Source: Davidsoniella eucalypti | Lineage: Eukaryota; Ascomycota; Sordariomycetes; Microascales; Ceratocystidaceae | Length of the DNA: 64,000 bases | Assembly: GCA_004009845.1 (NCBI GenBank) | Contig: RMBW01000010.1 | Location: 310,001 to 374,000, forward strand | Direction of reading: 5' to 3' | Shown here: in pieces, positions 11,879 through 24,082 of the stretch | Layout: every line of letters begins with the position of its first letter | Numbering within the stretch: the first letter of the stretch is position 1 | Made by a program: the position numbers and the translations under genes | The notes under the pieces: model-generated | The model's input: the letters and a program-made list of their open reading frames with translations, nothing else | Told to the model about the DNA's origin: nothing | Databases searched by the model: none

Positions 11879-13359
11879 GTGAGAGATGAAGGCAGACTAG
11901 ACTTGCTTGCGCAAGGAAAGTAGTTGCAGCTGTATGTTTTGGAGGTCTAATTGGGATGCAGATTGAAGCTTAATGCCCGGCGACGAACCAAAACAACAGC
12001 GACTTGGGCTATAAACAACAATAAAGACTGTATGTAGTTCCACGTAGATGGCCAGAATGATATCATGTGTTCTTTAGTCAACGAACCGCCCTGTCAAGAA
12101 CAGCTCATGACCAGCTCAGTAGGCGCTGAATCGCGAATCAAATAAGCTGCGCAAAGCGAGATGACTAGGAAGAAAGAATGCATGCATTGATGATGAATCA
12201 AAAGTGTCAATGTTAGGGCATTTTAGCTAGAAGTCAGTGTGGTAGTCAATCGAAGTTTAGGAGTCTGTGCTGTGCTGTGCTGTGTGCTGTGTGGTGTGTT
12301 GCTGGCTTTTGGGCCTGGTTCGCGGGCCTCGACAACAGCGTAGCAATGGCAACCAAGGAAACTTTATCTTGTAGTGGTCGTTGTCAGCAGTCGACGATGG
12401 CTACCCGCTTGATTATTCTACTTGGAGTTGTTGTTGGCAGTTGGACAGGTGGAATAGTAAACAGTGTCACAGTGTAAACAAATCGGCCTTTTGACGATAG
12501 CTTCGTGGACGATGAACTGGAAGAGAGAAGCACAGCAGATCGAGGCCTCTTCGCTCGTCTAGTGCTTTACCTGCCACCAACTAGACCAGGGACTGGCTCT
12601 GGACGATGTTTGTAGTGTTGCTGTTCCTAGAGACGATCGCCGTTTTTGCCGACTGTCATCCTTCGTATTTGAGAGCGGTCGTGTGCCCTGTTCTCCTGAG
12701 GCCTAACTGTTCATTATAGCACAAGTTGCTGACGCCAATTTACATTATGAAAACAATAGTTGTATACATGAGTAGACGAGGCTTACTGCAGCGGCATTTT
12801 CCTGCTCTATATATGCACTCTCCTAGGAACATCGTGTACTGGCGGCACCGTCTGCTTTCGTTGACTTCACCTAAAGCTGGCAGACGGCTGGCCCGATAAT
12901 TGCAACTGTAACTTGCAGAACTAGAACAAAGAAGCACTACTAGTGAATACCGACAGGGATCCCCGGCGCATCTTATGCTGCTAGAAGCCCATAGCCCGAT
13001 AACACCTCCTGCTTTGCGACCTGTAGCAGCCCTGAGCCCCCCTGGCATTCCATCCATTCCATCCAGCAGAACAGCCTGAGAACCTTTTGGCAGCCAGTAT
13101 TTGTTATTGTTATTGTTCGTCACAGCACTGGTCGCCAATGCTATTATGTATTATTGTGTTATTATTCTTCCCAAGCAACCCAGACTGAGCTTAGTTAGCA
13201 GCTGCTTTGAATTAGAGAGACAGCTAGCCAACTAAACAAAAAAAAACTAGGATTTGTTGTTTGATGGGGCCCGCCCGGTTGGAATCAAAACATTGAGAGC
13301 GAACAAAAACCAGACCTCTTTCCCTCGACCTGCCCGCATGGCATTCTGTGATTTTAATT

Positions 13360-13412
13360 CTTTTTTGTTCTTCTTATCCTTCTCTTTTTCTCTTCTTTTC
13401 TTTGCTCTCCTC
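13360..13412 (+). promoter_or_regulatory. pyrimidine-rich tract in the cdc14 promoter
   Basis: A C/T-rich run (about 50 bases, almost no purines) lies about 400-460 bases upstream of the cdc14 ATG. Shorter T/C runs follow at 13500-13600. It is probably a core-promoter or leader element, judged from position only. Confidence 0.35.
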
Positions 13413-13816
13413 AGTATCATCTTCATTTCCCACCAACTAGCCAGCCCTGCTCCTCCAAGCTTAGGTTCGTGAGTGCGAGAGCGTGTTGTGTGCCAGCATC
13501 TATTCCTTTTTCTGTGGTTGAACTGCCTGCTCGATCTGTTTAGGCTGCTTGAAGCGATCTTTTTTCCACTCTCTTCGCTCTTTCAAGATACCTTTTGTTT
13601 ATTCCATATCCAGCCAGCATCATCACTATTTATTGTGCTAAGATTTCAGCCTTGCTTTTTCTGCTGTGCGCGTCGTGGTTTCCCAAGGCAACTACAGACT
13701 TCCTTCCAAAAGTGAAGCAAACAAACAGACTGGTAAAAACGCCATAGACCGCAAAGTCAGCATCCATACTATCAACATCACACAAACCATCGCCAGCCGC
13801 GCCTACCAGTATCAAA

Positions 13817-16145
13817 ATGTCGTCGCGTTCGTCTAGAAACATCACCGTCGGACAGGTGGTCGAGTATATTCCCGGTATGTCATAATTGCCCTTTACGAAC
13901 AGTTGTTAGAGTCTTGCGCCGAGATCGTCGCCTATGATAGGCTGCTTTGGACGCTATCTGATCTCAGGCTATCACAGCTATTGCGAGCCATTGATTCAGA
14001 AGCGACACATTTCCTGCTTAGTGCATTACATCTCATTGTCCCCAAGTAACTTGTAATTGCTCTGATGACTATGATGATTGGCGTAGATAGCGATATGCCA
14101 CTTGCGCGAACTGGAAAGGGGTTACATGAACTCAATCATGTGGCCATAAAGCGATATCTTAGCTAGCTCACGACTTTTGGTTTTATGACTGACAATTAAC
14201 ACATTACATACAGACCGGTTATATCTCGCTGCCTACACTAAGACCCCCGATGCGCAGACGTACTTCCCCTATTCAGAAGCCTCATCAGCTACCACTCGAT
14301 CGCCTGCGCGTAGTCGCCGCGGCGAGTCCTCGAAGAGAACACCATGCTACTTCACTATTGACAGCTCTCTGCTCTACAATGCTTTCCATCACGATTTTGG
14401 CCCGCTTCACATTGGTCACCTGTATCGCTTTGCACTGTACTTCCACGACATCCTTGGTGCTAAGGAGAACAAGGACCGTCCGATTGTTTTCTGGAGCAAG
14501 CCTGACGCCAGAAGTAAGTTATCGCTGCTTATACCCGACAATACATATCCATACTAACAATATCTTAGGCCGTGCCAACGCTGCCTGCATGCTTGCCTGC
14601 TACATGGTTCTTATTCAGAACTGGCCTCCTCACTTGGCCCTGGCTCCCATCGCTCAGGTCGATCCTCCATTGATGCCCTTCCGCGATGCTGGCTACAGCC
14701 AGGCCGACTATGGCCTAACTGTCCAGGATGTTGTCTACGGTGTCTGGAAGGCTAAAGAGGAGAAGTGCTGTGATCTGGAGAACTTCGATCTGGATCAGTA
14801 TGAGAAATTCGAGCGCGTTGAGCACGGTGACTTCAACTGGATCACACCTGATTTCCTAGCCTTCGCTTCTCCTCAACAATCGCCTGCTGTCCGTTTCCCC
14901 GAGGGATCGGAACTCTACAACGCTCTACCTCACACCGTTGAGGATGTTCAGAGCCACCCCGCCATCCCTCAACCTTTCAAGAACGTCCTTGAGCACTTCT
15001 CTACAAACAATATCGGCCTAGTAGTTCGCCTCAACTCTCATTTGTACTCGCCGTCGTACTTTGAGGCATTGGGTATTCAGCACTTAGACATGATATTTGA
15101 TGATGGAACTTGCCCTCCTCTGAAGACCGTTCGCAAATTCATCCGTCTTGCCCATGAAATGATCACCGTTAAGAAGAAGGGTATTGCTGTTCACTGCAAG
15201 GCTGGTCTTGGCCGCACTGGTTGCTTGATTGGAGCGTACCTGATCTACCGTCATGGATTCACTGCCAATGAAGTTATTAGCTTCATGCGTTTCATGCGTC
15301 CTGGTATGGTTGTTGGCCCTCAGCAACACTGGCTTCACCTGAACCAGGGCACTTTCCGTGAATGGTGGATTGAGGAGCGTCTGGAGGCCAAGCTCCGTCG
15401 TGAGATGGCCCTTGGCAACGCTACTCCTAGCACCCCGATCCGCGCTATGCAGAAAACTACCATGCGTAGTCACAATGCTCAGACTCCCCCTAACCGTAGC
15501 CCTTCAAGCCGGACTCCCTTAAGTGAAGTCGATGACCGTAACAACATTGGTGTTCAGGAGGACTATCTGCCAGCCCCTACACCTGGCCAGCCTCGTAAGA
15601 CTGCACGCATCGGTGATCGCCACCACCCATACCACCGTAACAGCAACCCGCCAACTGTCGAGGAAGAGACTGCCGATGCTCAAGCCGCTGCTGAGAGTGC
15701 CGCTTCTCTTAAGCAGTCACGTGGCCCTGTTGAGTCTGACGAGGAGGCGCATTTGAGAATGAAATCGCAGCGCAAGTCTTCGAATCAGCCTTCACCATCG
15801 CATTCACAGAAGACTTCGGCTGAGCGGGCACGATCACGGTCTATCAGCCATAACGTGACTACAACATCCACTGCCAACGGCACAACGACATCGGCTACTA
15901 CAGTGTACCACACTCAATATGGCACGATAGATAACGATGCCTCGCAAGATATTGAGAACCTGAACGCCCGGCCACTCGCCAAGGTCCGGTCGTCCAAGAG
16001 AACGAATGGATCAGACTCAGCTCTCCGCTCTAAGGAGGGCTCAGGCGTGCGCAAGACCAGTGGTCGTGTGGGGAGTATTGGAAGCAGCGCTGCCTCAACG
16101 GCAGCAACAGCCACCGCTCGCAAGGTGTCGGCTACCGGTGCCTAG
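13817..16145 (+). CDS. cdc14: Cdc14 dual-specificity protein phosphatase
   Basis: Join 13817-13874, 14214-14513 and 14569-16145, 644 residues. Intron 1 is 339 nt (GTATGT...ACAG). Intron 2 is 55 nt (GTAAGT, CTAAC, TTAG). Both joins keep phase. Exon 1 encodes MSSRSSRNITVGQVVEYIP, and exon 2 continues DRLYLAAYTK and then the conserved AFHHDFGPLHIGHLYRFALY block of the Cdc14 N-terminal domain. Exon 3 holds SRANAACMLACYMVLIQNWP, the acid loop FDDGTCPP (Asp297/Asp298) and the signature HCKAGLGRTG, with nucleophile Cys329 and Arg335. RFMRPGMVVGPQQHWL follows. Residues from about 395 are Ser/Thr/Arg-rich and probably disordered, as usual for the regulatory tail. Cdc14 removes CDK phosphates (pSer-Pro) in mitotic exit, cytokinesis and septation, shuttling between nucleolus/nucleus and spindle pole/septum. 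That role is family knowledge. All core catalytic residues are present. Confidence 0.96.
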
Positions 16146-17347
16146 AAGACCCGGTCTCCGGCCAGGATTGCACTTTCTTCAAAGTCGACCTGGAACAACT
16201 GAAGAATAGTAGCTGCAGATACTACCGTCTGATATGCTTTTCTATTTCAGGGATAAAAACAACGCGATCTCTGCTCGACTGCTCTCAATATCTTGACGCA
16301 CCCTCCCCTCCTCTCAACGCTTAGTTTTGTTTTTTTTCTTATACTGTTCTCTTTTTTCTTCATATCGGGACAGCTTTTTGCGTGTCATGGCGCCACGGGC
16401 TTTGCTTTGTTTGGCTTTGAACATCTAACGACCGAATGACTTTGTTGATATCATGCGTTGTTTCTTATGACAAGCATCCTTTACAAAAAAGGCATAATTC
16501 TTTCTCTTTTCCCTTTCTATGTTTTGTCTCCTCCCTTTTCTCTTTATTAACTCTTGGCTTGGCTATTGTATTTCATGGCATTTCTCGGACTGTTTATATT
16601 TTTTCTGTGCTTAATGATCTCTCTCGTTTACGGAGAGAGACTTGAGCGTGAAGGAGGAGGTAGTGTTGTGTTGGTGTGGTTGAAGATGAGGGTGGCGGCT
16701 TTTTAAGAGCAGAGATCGCCTCTTGCAGAGTGTCTATCTAGCATTGGCCTATTTATGATATAAGAGGGCATGCTAGCTAGTATCTCTGCAAGGTAAGGTA
16801 AGGCGAGGCGCCTGGTAGTGGTCGTTCCTCGAAAGGACATTTTCTCCGCTTAGATTTTTCTTTTTGTATTATGTTTTCTGGAGTTTTGATATTTTCTTTT
16901 TACTTGAATCATTATACTTTCATGTTTCTACCTCACATCATCCTTTTTTTTTTGAATTTTTTTGACCATTAATATGAATTTCGATTGTGACATGAGCTGA
17001 TGCGTAATATGGAGAGAGATCATGGTATTATTATTGCGGCCCCAAACGACCGAAAGGGATTTTTTTTTCTCATTATATTCAAAACTGAATAGTAAGTAAG
17101 TAGACACTTGTGCTACTCTTTAACAACTTGACGTCATTCATTAGCCCAGTTTAAAACCCGAGATATAGAGAAAAAAAGAAAAAAAAAACAAGAACATAAA
17201 CCTTGGAAGATCGAAAAGACAAGAAACACAGTTTGTCATGGGTTCTGATTTCCGGTGAGATGAGAGAGACGGAATAGGTGAGAAAAGTGGTAAGTAGTGA
17301 GAAACAAAAAAAAAAAAGAAGGGTTGAGGGTATTTTTTCCCTCCAAT
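16146..17347. other. convergent 3' intergenic region between cdc14 and phosphoglucomutase
   Basis: It contains the two 3'-UTRs. The cdc14 side is T-rich (16330-16560). A GGTAA/GGCGA tandem-like stretch lies near 16793-16810. Purine-rich runs (17168-17190, 17280-17330) next to the phosphoglucomutase stop read as T-rich 3'-UTR on the minus strand. No ORF here is supported. Confidence 0.6.
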
Positions 17348-19277
17348 TTAGGTTTTCACATCAGGCTCGTCACGGCCGACAAACTCCTTGAACTTGAGAA
17401 GCTCAGTGGCAAACTTGATCTCGGGAGCCAAGAAGTCCTGGGCATCCTTGGTGTAAGAGGCAGGGTCGGCACTGTGCTGCTCAATGTACAGACGAATGGT
17501 AGCACCGGAAGAGCCAGTGCCGGAAAGACGAACGACAATACGGCTTCCGGAAGAGAAGCGGGCGTACAGACCCTGGTTGGAGGAGACGGAGCCGTCAAGA
17601 TCGGTGTAGGAGAAGTTGCCTGCCTCGGTGACGGTGCGGCCCTCGATGGTGGAGCCGACGAACGAAGGGTCGGCAACTAGGCTCTCGAGCACACCAACAA
17701 CCTTGTTGGCGCCTTCGGAATCGACGTTCTCGTAATCGTAGCGGGTAAAGAAGGTGCGGCCGTACTCGGCCCAGAAGTCCTGCTGGATCTGCTTAATGCT
17801 GGGGGTAACCCCGGCGTTCTGAACACCCAGACCGGCGATGATGTTGAGCCAGGCAACAATAGCCCACAGACCATCCTTCTCACGGATGTGGTTGGAGCCA
17901 GTACCAAAGGACTCCTCGCCGCAGATCGACAGCTTGTTGGCGTCGAACAAGGCGCAGAAGAACTTCCAGCCGGTAGGAACCTCGTAGCTGTTCAGACCCT
18001 GCTTCTTGGCAACCAGGTCAACGGCACCGGAAGTGGGCATGGAGCGAGCAAGGCCAAAGACACCGTTCTTCTTGAAGTAGGGGATCAGCTGAGCGTGGTG
18101 GGCAATGATGGCCAGCGAGTCACCGGGAGACACGAAGGCACCAGCACCGTAAATCATGTTACGATCGCCGTCGCCATCGGAGGCGGCACCGAAGGGGATC
18201 TGGGCCTTCTCGACAGCCTCGACTAGCTCGTGGGCGTAGGTCAGGTTGGGGTCAGGGTGGCCGCCATTGAAGTCGGGGGCAGGCACACAGTTTTGGATGG
18301 CACCAGTGAGGCCCAGCTCGGTCTCGAAGATGGCCTTGCCGTAAGGGCCAGTGACACCGTGCATGCCATCGAACAGCACGCGGAATTCGGGGTGGGACTT
18401 GAAGAAGGCACGGATAGTGTCGAAGTCGAAGATATCCTTGAGCATCTCGACGTAGTCGGTGGTGCTGTCGATGATCTCAACCTCCAGAGAGCCGTAGACC
18501 TGGGTGCCGATGGTGACGATGTCGATATCGGGGATATCGGCAATCTGGTAGGAGGTCAGGGTCTTGGAAACCTCGAAGATCTTGTTGGTGACGGACTCGG
18601 GGGCGGGGCCACCGTTGGCTAGGTTGTACTTGATACCGAAATCATTGGTAGGGCCTAAGCAGAAGAACAGGGCGGATTAGACATATAGAACGAGAAAAGC
18701 TAGAGAAGGAGTGCAGGAACTTACCACCGGGGTTGTGGCTGGCAGTTAGAAGGATACCGCCGGTAGCTTTGCGCTTGCGGATCACATGACTGGCAGCAGG
18801 TGTCGACAGGATACCGTTCTGGCCGACCAGAAGCTTCTTGACGCCGTAAGCGGCACCGATCTTAGCGATCAGCTGGATGACCTCGGGGTTCCAGTAGCGG
18901 CCATCGCCACCAATGACAAGGAAAGAGCCTGTAGTCGAGATACGCGTGTTAGAAGTGGATGGCGATGTAATAGCTGTAGAAGCGGAAAGGGAAACAGAGT
19001 GGGCAATATGTTATGGTGGGGGAAACTCTACCTTCAGCGCCCTCGGGGATGGCCAGCAGAATGCTAGCAACAAAGGCTTCGCTGTAGTGAGGCTCCTGGA
19101 AGACAACGACCTTCTTGCGAAGACCCGAACTGTAGATAAGGCGGCAACGGTCAGCAGGGGGGCAAGGTGTGGCAAGCTAAAGTATAGGCTATATGATCTG
19201 GAGGTGGAATAGAGAGGCACATACGTTCCGGGCTTCTGGTCCTGGAAAGGCTTGAACTCGACAGTCTTGACGCTCAT
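17348..19277 (-). CDS. pgm2: phosphoglucomutase (alpha-D-phosphohexomutase family)
   Basis: Join 19277-19225, 19129-19032, 18928-18725 and 18654-17348 on the minus strand, 553 residues, the normal length. Introns are 95, 103 and 70 nt, with CTGAC, CTAAC and CTAAT branch points, and all joins keep phase. The protein starts MSVKTVEFKPFQDQKPGTSG and shows all four functional loops. TASHNPGG carries the phosphoserine (Ser114). DGDGDR (278-283) binds Mg2+. GEES (364-367) recognises the sugar hydroxyls. RLSGTGSSGATIRLY (494-508) binds the phosphate. It interconverts glucose-1-phosphate and glucose-6-phosphate in the cytosol, linking glycolysis with glycogen, trehalose and UDP-glucose (cell wall) synthesis. 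No residue is missing. Codon use is the most GC-biased in the window, which fits strong expression. The symbol follows the yeast major isozyme; paralogue identity cannot be settled from one copy. Confidence 0.97.
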
Positions 19278-19318
19278 GATGGTGAATTGTGGAGGAGATC
19301 GATAATGATAGTCTGTCT

Positions 19319-19403
19319 CTGAAGAAAAGAAGAAGAAGGAAAAGGAAGGGAAAAGGAAAAAAGAAAGATGAGAAGAATTAAGGAAGCTATTGAAGGAAAA
19401 AAA
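19319..19403 (-). promoter_or_regulatory. polypyrimidine promoter/leader tract of the phosphoglucomutase gene
   Basis: On the plus strand this is almost uninterrupted A/G, so on the coding strand it is a C/T tract 40-125 bases before the ATG. Such CT tracts immediately upstream of the start are typical of highly expressed fungal housekeeping genes. Function is inferred from position. Confidence 0.5.
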
Positions 19404-21053
19404 TTAGTATAATAAAATAGTTAGGAACAATAAAGAGCAACGTCCTTCTGCCTGATTGATCCCCAATATGGGCCACTTTCCCGGCAGGAAGGAGGAGAAA
19501 GCTGTTTTCCTTATTTGACTTATTTGAGACTAACTACTCTTGTTACTAGTAGGCCAGCACCATAGTAGCATCTAGAGCTATAGCTATTGGTATGTAGTTG
19601 TAGTAAAGCCGGCATGCCATTCTCTCTACCCTACCCAACAAAGCGCCCCGGATCTTGGCCTGTCTGGGTAATACGCATTTTGCCCCCCATCTCCGCCTTG
19701 GGTGCACACACTCCTGAAGCTACGGTCGTGCTCCTATTGTTGCTATTGCAACTATTGATGCTTGTGCCGATATGTCAGATGAAGGGCCGAAGAATAAATG
19801 TACACAAGCAGGGAGAGGGGCTCCATCGAGAATATCCCAAGTACGATTCCTGATGTGTGCGAAGAGAAGAGGAGGGGGAAACCCCGAGTTCATTGCGCAA
19901 CAGCGGGTTGTCCGACTTGTTCGGTGAAAGCTTTGGTCAAGCTATGCAAAGCCCGAGAATATACATATTAGCCCGAGAAACATCGAATTCAAAGGAAGGT
20001 CGCAGAACAGAGAGCAGGCAGTTGCGAAGCTGCGTGCATTATGTAATACTAGCATTGCCGGCAGTTTAAAGTAGGCTTAAGCTACACTGAGTTTCGTAGC
20101 CATTTTGTTTCTTTTTGCATGCCTTTGATCTATTCTATAGTACTACAATGGCAGCTAAGCCACTAGAAGCGCCTTCATTTCCACTACTTCAGCTAATTAT
20201 GTCTTATAGCTTAGAATGTAGAAGCTCCGTCCCTTAAGAAGTTGAGCCTACGATCTTGGGATTCCCCTCCTTCTATCTACAGCACCTTTTTTTTTTCTGC
20301 CGGGATTAACGCCAAAGTGGGGCACTGACAAAACTGATTTTTTTAATTTTTATTTTATTTCTGGTAGTAAACAAGACTGTAAGCTGAATATTGAATACAA
20401 AATAGAATGGTATTGAAGGTCGATATCATATTCATCGTCTAGAATACAGAGCAACAGTGCTAAGTTACATTCCTTATAATTAAATGAATCCACATAAACG
20501 ACGTCAAGACTGTCGTGGGCACGCTTGCGATGTCTGATTTGTCGACAAGGCTCTCCAGATCGACCTCATGTCAACTTCAACGTTCCTTTCGCTTTTTCCT
20601 TTCCTCCTGTCTGTTTGTCAGGCCCAGATGCAGCTAATAGCTTACTCCTAGCCTCTCTTTGTCACTGAAGAAAAAGTAACACGAACGCCGCTTATCTACA
20701 TGTATAATCCATTGGAGCCCAGTCTAGCCCAGCCCCCCGCTTAGGCAGGACAAAAGAAAACGACAAGAAAAAAAAATAGACGGTTGAATTGCTCATATAT
20801 GAGAACATTCCCGATATCACATTTCACTATGTACATCTATAGCCCAGAGAGAAACAGAAATACGTTTGGCGAGCACCGCTTCTCATCAGGCTACCGACAC
20901 CCAATGGCTTCGTCATGCAAGCCTTAGGCCACCTGATTCGCTTCCCCTATTCTCTTCCGCGGTTTCTTTTTTGGCTGTTCTCATGCTCTCGATATTCACT
21001 GCAGTGGTGGTATAAGCGGAGTTGGGGTGTTTTTGTCTATCCTGAACTAAACC

Positions 21054-21071
21054 GGGCTGGGCTGGGCTGGG
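21054..21071 (+). other. G-quadruplex motif, four GGG runs with two-base loops
   Basis: GGGCTGGGCTGGGCTGGG: four runs of three G separated by CT. This fits the canonical intramolecular G-quadruplex pattern with very short loops. It lies about 1.8 kb upstream of the phosphoglucomutase ATG. Confidence 0.7.
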
Positions 21072-23416
21072 CCAGGTCTACGGTGAGAGCCAAACTCAGC
21101 CATGTCTGTCCTTGTTCTCTCTTTGTGCTTCTACCTTGGGCTAGGTCTACTATCTTTGCTAAAGCTCTGATAGTAGTATCCTTATAGCTCGCGTTAAAGA
21201 TTCATTTTGAGCCTCTTGTTACATAACCATGGCCACAGAAAACGATACGCCTGGTATCAAAAGCACGCAACTTTCTAGCAAATTCTGATGCCAAGCATAA
21301 GGGTGTACTGACTTACACACATGCGAGTACTACTCAACTCACCTCAACTTATTTAGTATCGAGCTGCTACAGCCGTACGCAAACAAGTATGGATATAGGC
21401 TGGGTTTTACATGGCTGGATTGGGACACGGTACCAGGGGCCCAATGCGATCCTAAATCCAGTAAATCAAGCACAAGAGCCCGCCTCATTACGAACTTGTC
21501 GACGTCTACTAAATGCTATATATGTATCACGTAATGCTGTGTGTATTTGTTGCATAGATATGTCTACATTTGTCTAGAATATAACTACATGTCTATGATT
21601 AGACACTACATATTTACCGAACCCGAAATTCGGACAGGCAGTAAGACTTCAATTTGCTATGGCAGCCCAACGACAGTTTTTCGCCCAGAACTTGCTTTTC
21701 AATTTCTGTTTATGCCACCTTGGCTGTTATGCTGTCTGTATCTGTGCTAAGCGGGAATATGAGCCAGTACAAATACCGCTTCACTAACATGATGAAAAAG
21801 AATTGATATCCGTGAGTTTGTGATTGGACCAAGCACACACAATATCTGATAGGACATGTCTAGAGCCCGAGCAAAATCACGGCTGCCAACTATGATAACC
21901 AACTTCATAAAGATCATCACATCTCTATATATGTATACCGCCATCTACATATATGCCTGACAAGGATACCCCGCGTCAAGATGATGTCGAGGAGCATCAC
22001 CCCATCATAGCCCAGAAGCAGCATCTTATGACAAACAAATCTGGTTTTCGTATATACGCTAGTGTTAATTAGGCATGCATGTTCACAGAAACGCAGAGAC
22101 CAGTAAAGAAACGATGATCATTAGTAATAAAAGAAGGAAAAAGAAACATGACAACCAACTAAAATAGGAGTAGAGAGCACACCAAAAGACTACATCACGC
22201 GGCAGGTCAGATGCTTTACGGTGCAACTTCTACGAACTAACGACAAAATCACAATCTCGCAAACAACGTAGCAACAAGAATCCCAAAACAAATCAAAGAC
22301 GCGGGCAAATCGGCGTGTTGGGTGAACATCCTCATTCTCGTCTAATCCACGGCAAGACGTTTCATAACATGCTTTGTTTTGTTCAGCAAGAGGGCAATCG
22401 ATCAAGCATGCTGGCCAAGAAATGACGCCCAACCCAACTGATATCCATTCATTCATTTCTTCATTCATCCATCTCCATATAGTTAGGCCAAAACAAGGGG
22501 GGGGGGGGGGGCAAAAAGGCTAGGGAAACAAAAAGAACAATACAGCAGGCGCACCACAGAAGCAACCCTCATAACGTGAAATGAGAGAGCTACGAAACAG
22601 CAGACCAAAATCGAGGCCAGCAAAGAAGGAAGCGAGAAACAAGAAGAATCCCATCCATAAAAGCAACCCAGAGATCTGGCATCTTTCAGTCTTTTCTTGT
22701 TGAGTGAAAAGAAAACAAGACGCAAGTCTACACGGCAGAAGCTTCAGTACCGGATATTCCAAATATGCAAAAGGCCAAGTTCAGGGCGTTCCCTTTTCCA
22801 TATGGGACCCTCCAAGAAGGGAACCCAATGTAACGGAGATGGAGAGCACTATTATGTGTGTTCTTTTTGTCCTCTTGAATGTTATCGTCTGTACGCGCTA
22901 AACGACGGTATGCACTCATCGTAGAACCAAAAAAAGAAGGGTGAGGCAAGACAGCTGGAGAAGTCTGACACGAGGAGTCTCCGCTAAAGGTCGCCGTATC
23001 GCAGACAAAGACAACTAGGGAAGATAAGGAGAAAATAGAAGGGGGGGGTAGGGACTTTCCCTCCATCTCAAGCGGTAGACTTGAGAGGAAGCAAAAGTTC
23101 GCGACAGTAAATCCAAAAGGGCTAATCACAAGAGGGGTATAGTCGGTAGGGTATCAGGAAAGACAGATAGAAACAGACAAGATCATAAGCCAGGCAAGAG
23201 TCAATACAAACACAAAAATAGACACAAGGTATGGCAACAAGCACGAAAGAAAGCAAGGGCAATGCAAGTGAAGCGTTCAAGAAGAAGGGGGGAGGCAGTG
23301 CAACGTTCACTCGGGTCATCTTCTCAATGTCTTTTTTTCTCAAGAGTGAATCTTTCAATGGCAATTTGTTCTTTTGTCTTCTTTGGCTGTTTTTTTTCGT
23401 TTCTTTCGTGAATTCC

Positions 23417-24082
23417 TTATTTATCCTTCTCAAACTCCGATACACGCTCCCACTCGTCTTCCGTGCTGACGCCCGAGTGAGTGCCGGACATATCCATGCG
23501 ATGCTTCAGTTGGCCGGACTTCTGTAGCGGCTCAACATCGCGGCTAACCAAGCCATCACCCACGGTGCCACCGATGATGATATCCGGAGCCGTGTCATTC
23601 TCAGCAGTATCGAGCACATTATCGAGTACAGTGGCGATATCAGGAGTCGGGCCAGTCACGGAGAATATGGGTGACGCTGGGGTAGCTTCATCGACCTCCG
23701 TGTCGTCATCGGCATCACTAGGCGACGCCTGGGTTTCTGCGGCCAGCAAAGCGGCAGCAGCAACAGATGAAGAATCGGCGCCATCGGTCGCGTCAGAGCC
23801 GGCAGCAGCGGCAGCGCGAAGGGCCTTCTTTTTGTTCTTAGCCTCCTCGGCCTCGACCTGGGCCTGGTGGATGGCAACTTCACGGGCAAACCAGTTGATG
23901 GCCCACCAAAGACCACCACACAATACCGATAGGACCACCAGGTGGATGTTGTGGGTGGTCAAAAGCAGCACGAACAGCACAAACTGAAGCGCGCCGAAGC
24001 TGGCGTTGGTGGCTTTGAGGAGCACCGGCGTTGGGCCAGGGGTGAAGACTGACTCCCATAGGTCGACGACGAACGACGACAT
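23417..24082 (-). CDS. pkr1: V-ATPase assembly factor Pkr1
   Basis: Single exon, 221 residues, ATG at 24082 (MSSFVVDLWESVFTPGPTPV), TAA at 23419-23417. The frame is open further upstream but that part is low-complexity, and the family N-terminus fixes this start. The Pkr1 domain fills about residues 1-70: WESVFTPGPTPVLL, a first membrane helix (about 20-42), a second (about 46-65), and the conserved CGGLWWAINWFAREV. Pkr1 is a small ER membrane protein that works with the Vma12-Vma22 assembly machinery on the V0 sector of the vacuolar H+-ATPase. Loss in yeast affects V-ATPase assembly and SMK toxin sensitivity. After a Lys/Glu-rich stretch (about 70-90) the tail is Ala/Ser/Asp/Thr-rich and acidic, probably cytosolic and disordered. 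The tail makes it longer than the yeast protein, as in many filamentous fungi. Confidence 0.93.
   Translation of the reverse strand: MSSFVVDLWESVFTPGPTPVLLKATNASFGALQFVLFVLLLTTHNIHLVVLSVLCGGLWWAINWFAREVAIHQAQVEAEEAKNKKKALRAAAAAGSDATDGADSSSVAAAALLAAETQASPSDADDDTEVDEATPASPIFSVTGPTPDIATVLDNVLDTAENDTAPDIIIGGTVGDGLVSRDVEPLQKSGQLKHRMDMSGTHSGVSTEDEWERVSEFEKDK

Larger units (their letters stand above)
10773..13816. other. 3.0-kb divergent intergenic region between pcc1 and cdc14
   Basis: Both promoters must lie here. By eye it contains a GATTT tandem at 11852-11871, part of a 27-nt sequence found again inverted at 54407-54433. It also has a GTGCT tandem near 12265-12290, an ATTCCATCC direct duplication near 13046-13063, and the CT-rich cdc14 promoter tract. 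The short ORFs (for example 12277-12477 and 12740-13138) have no recognisable content. Confidence 0.6.
19278..23416. other. 4.1-kb intergenic region: phosphoglucomutase promoter and 3' side of pkr1
   Basis: Both flanking genes are on the minus strand. A polypurine tract lies next to the phosphoglucomutase ATG, a four-run GGG motif at 21054-21071, ATTC-type repeats near 22447-22470, a run of 15 G at 22497-22511 and eight G at 23041-23048. The short ORFs (for example 20915-21187, 22190-22468) resemble no family I know and lack splice-supported extension. Confidence 0.6.

Noticed and set aside
12277..12477. 66-codon plus-strand frame
   Set aside because: Begins in a GTGCT tandem repeat and lacks recognisable content.
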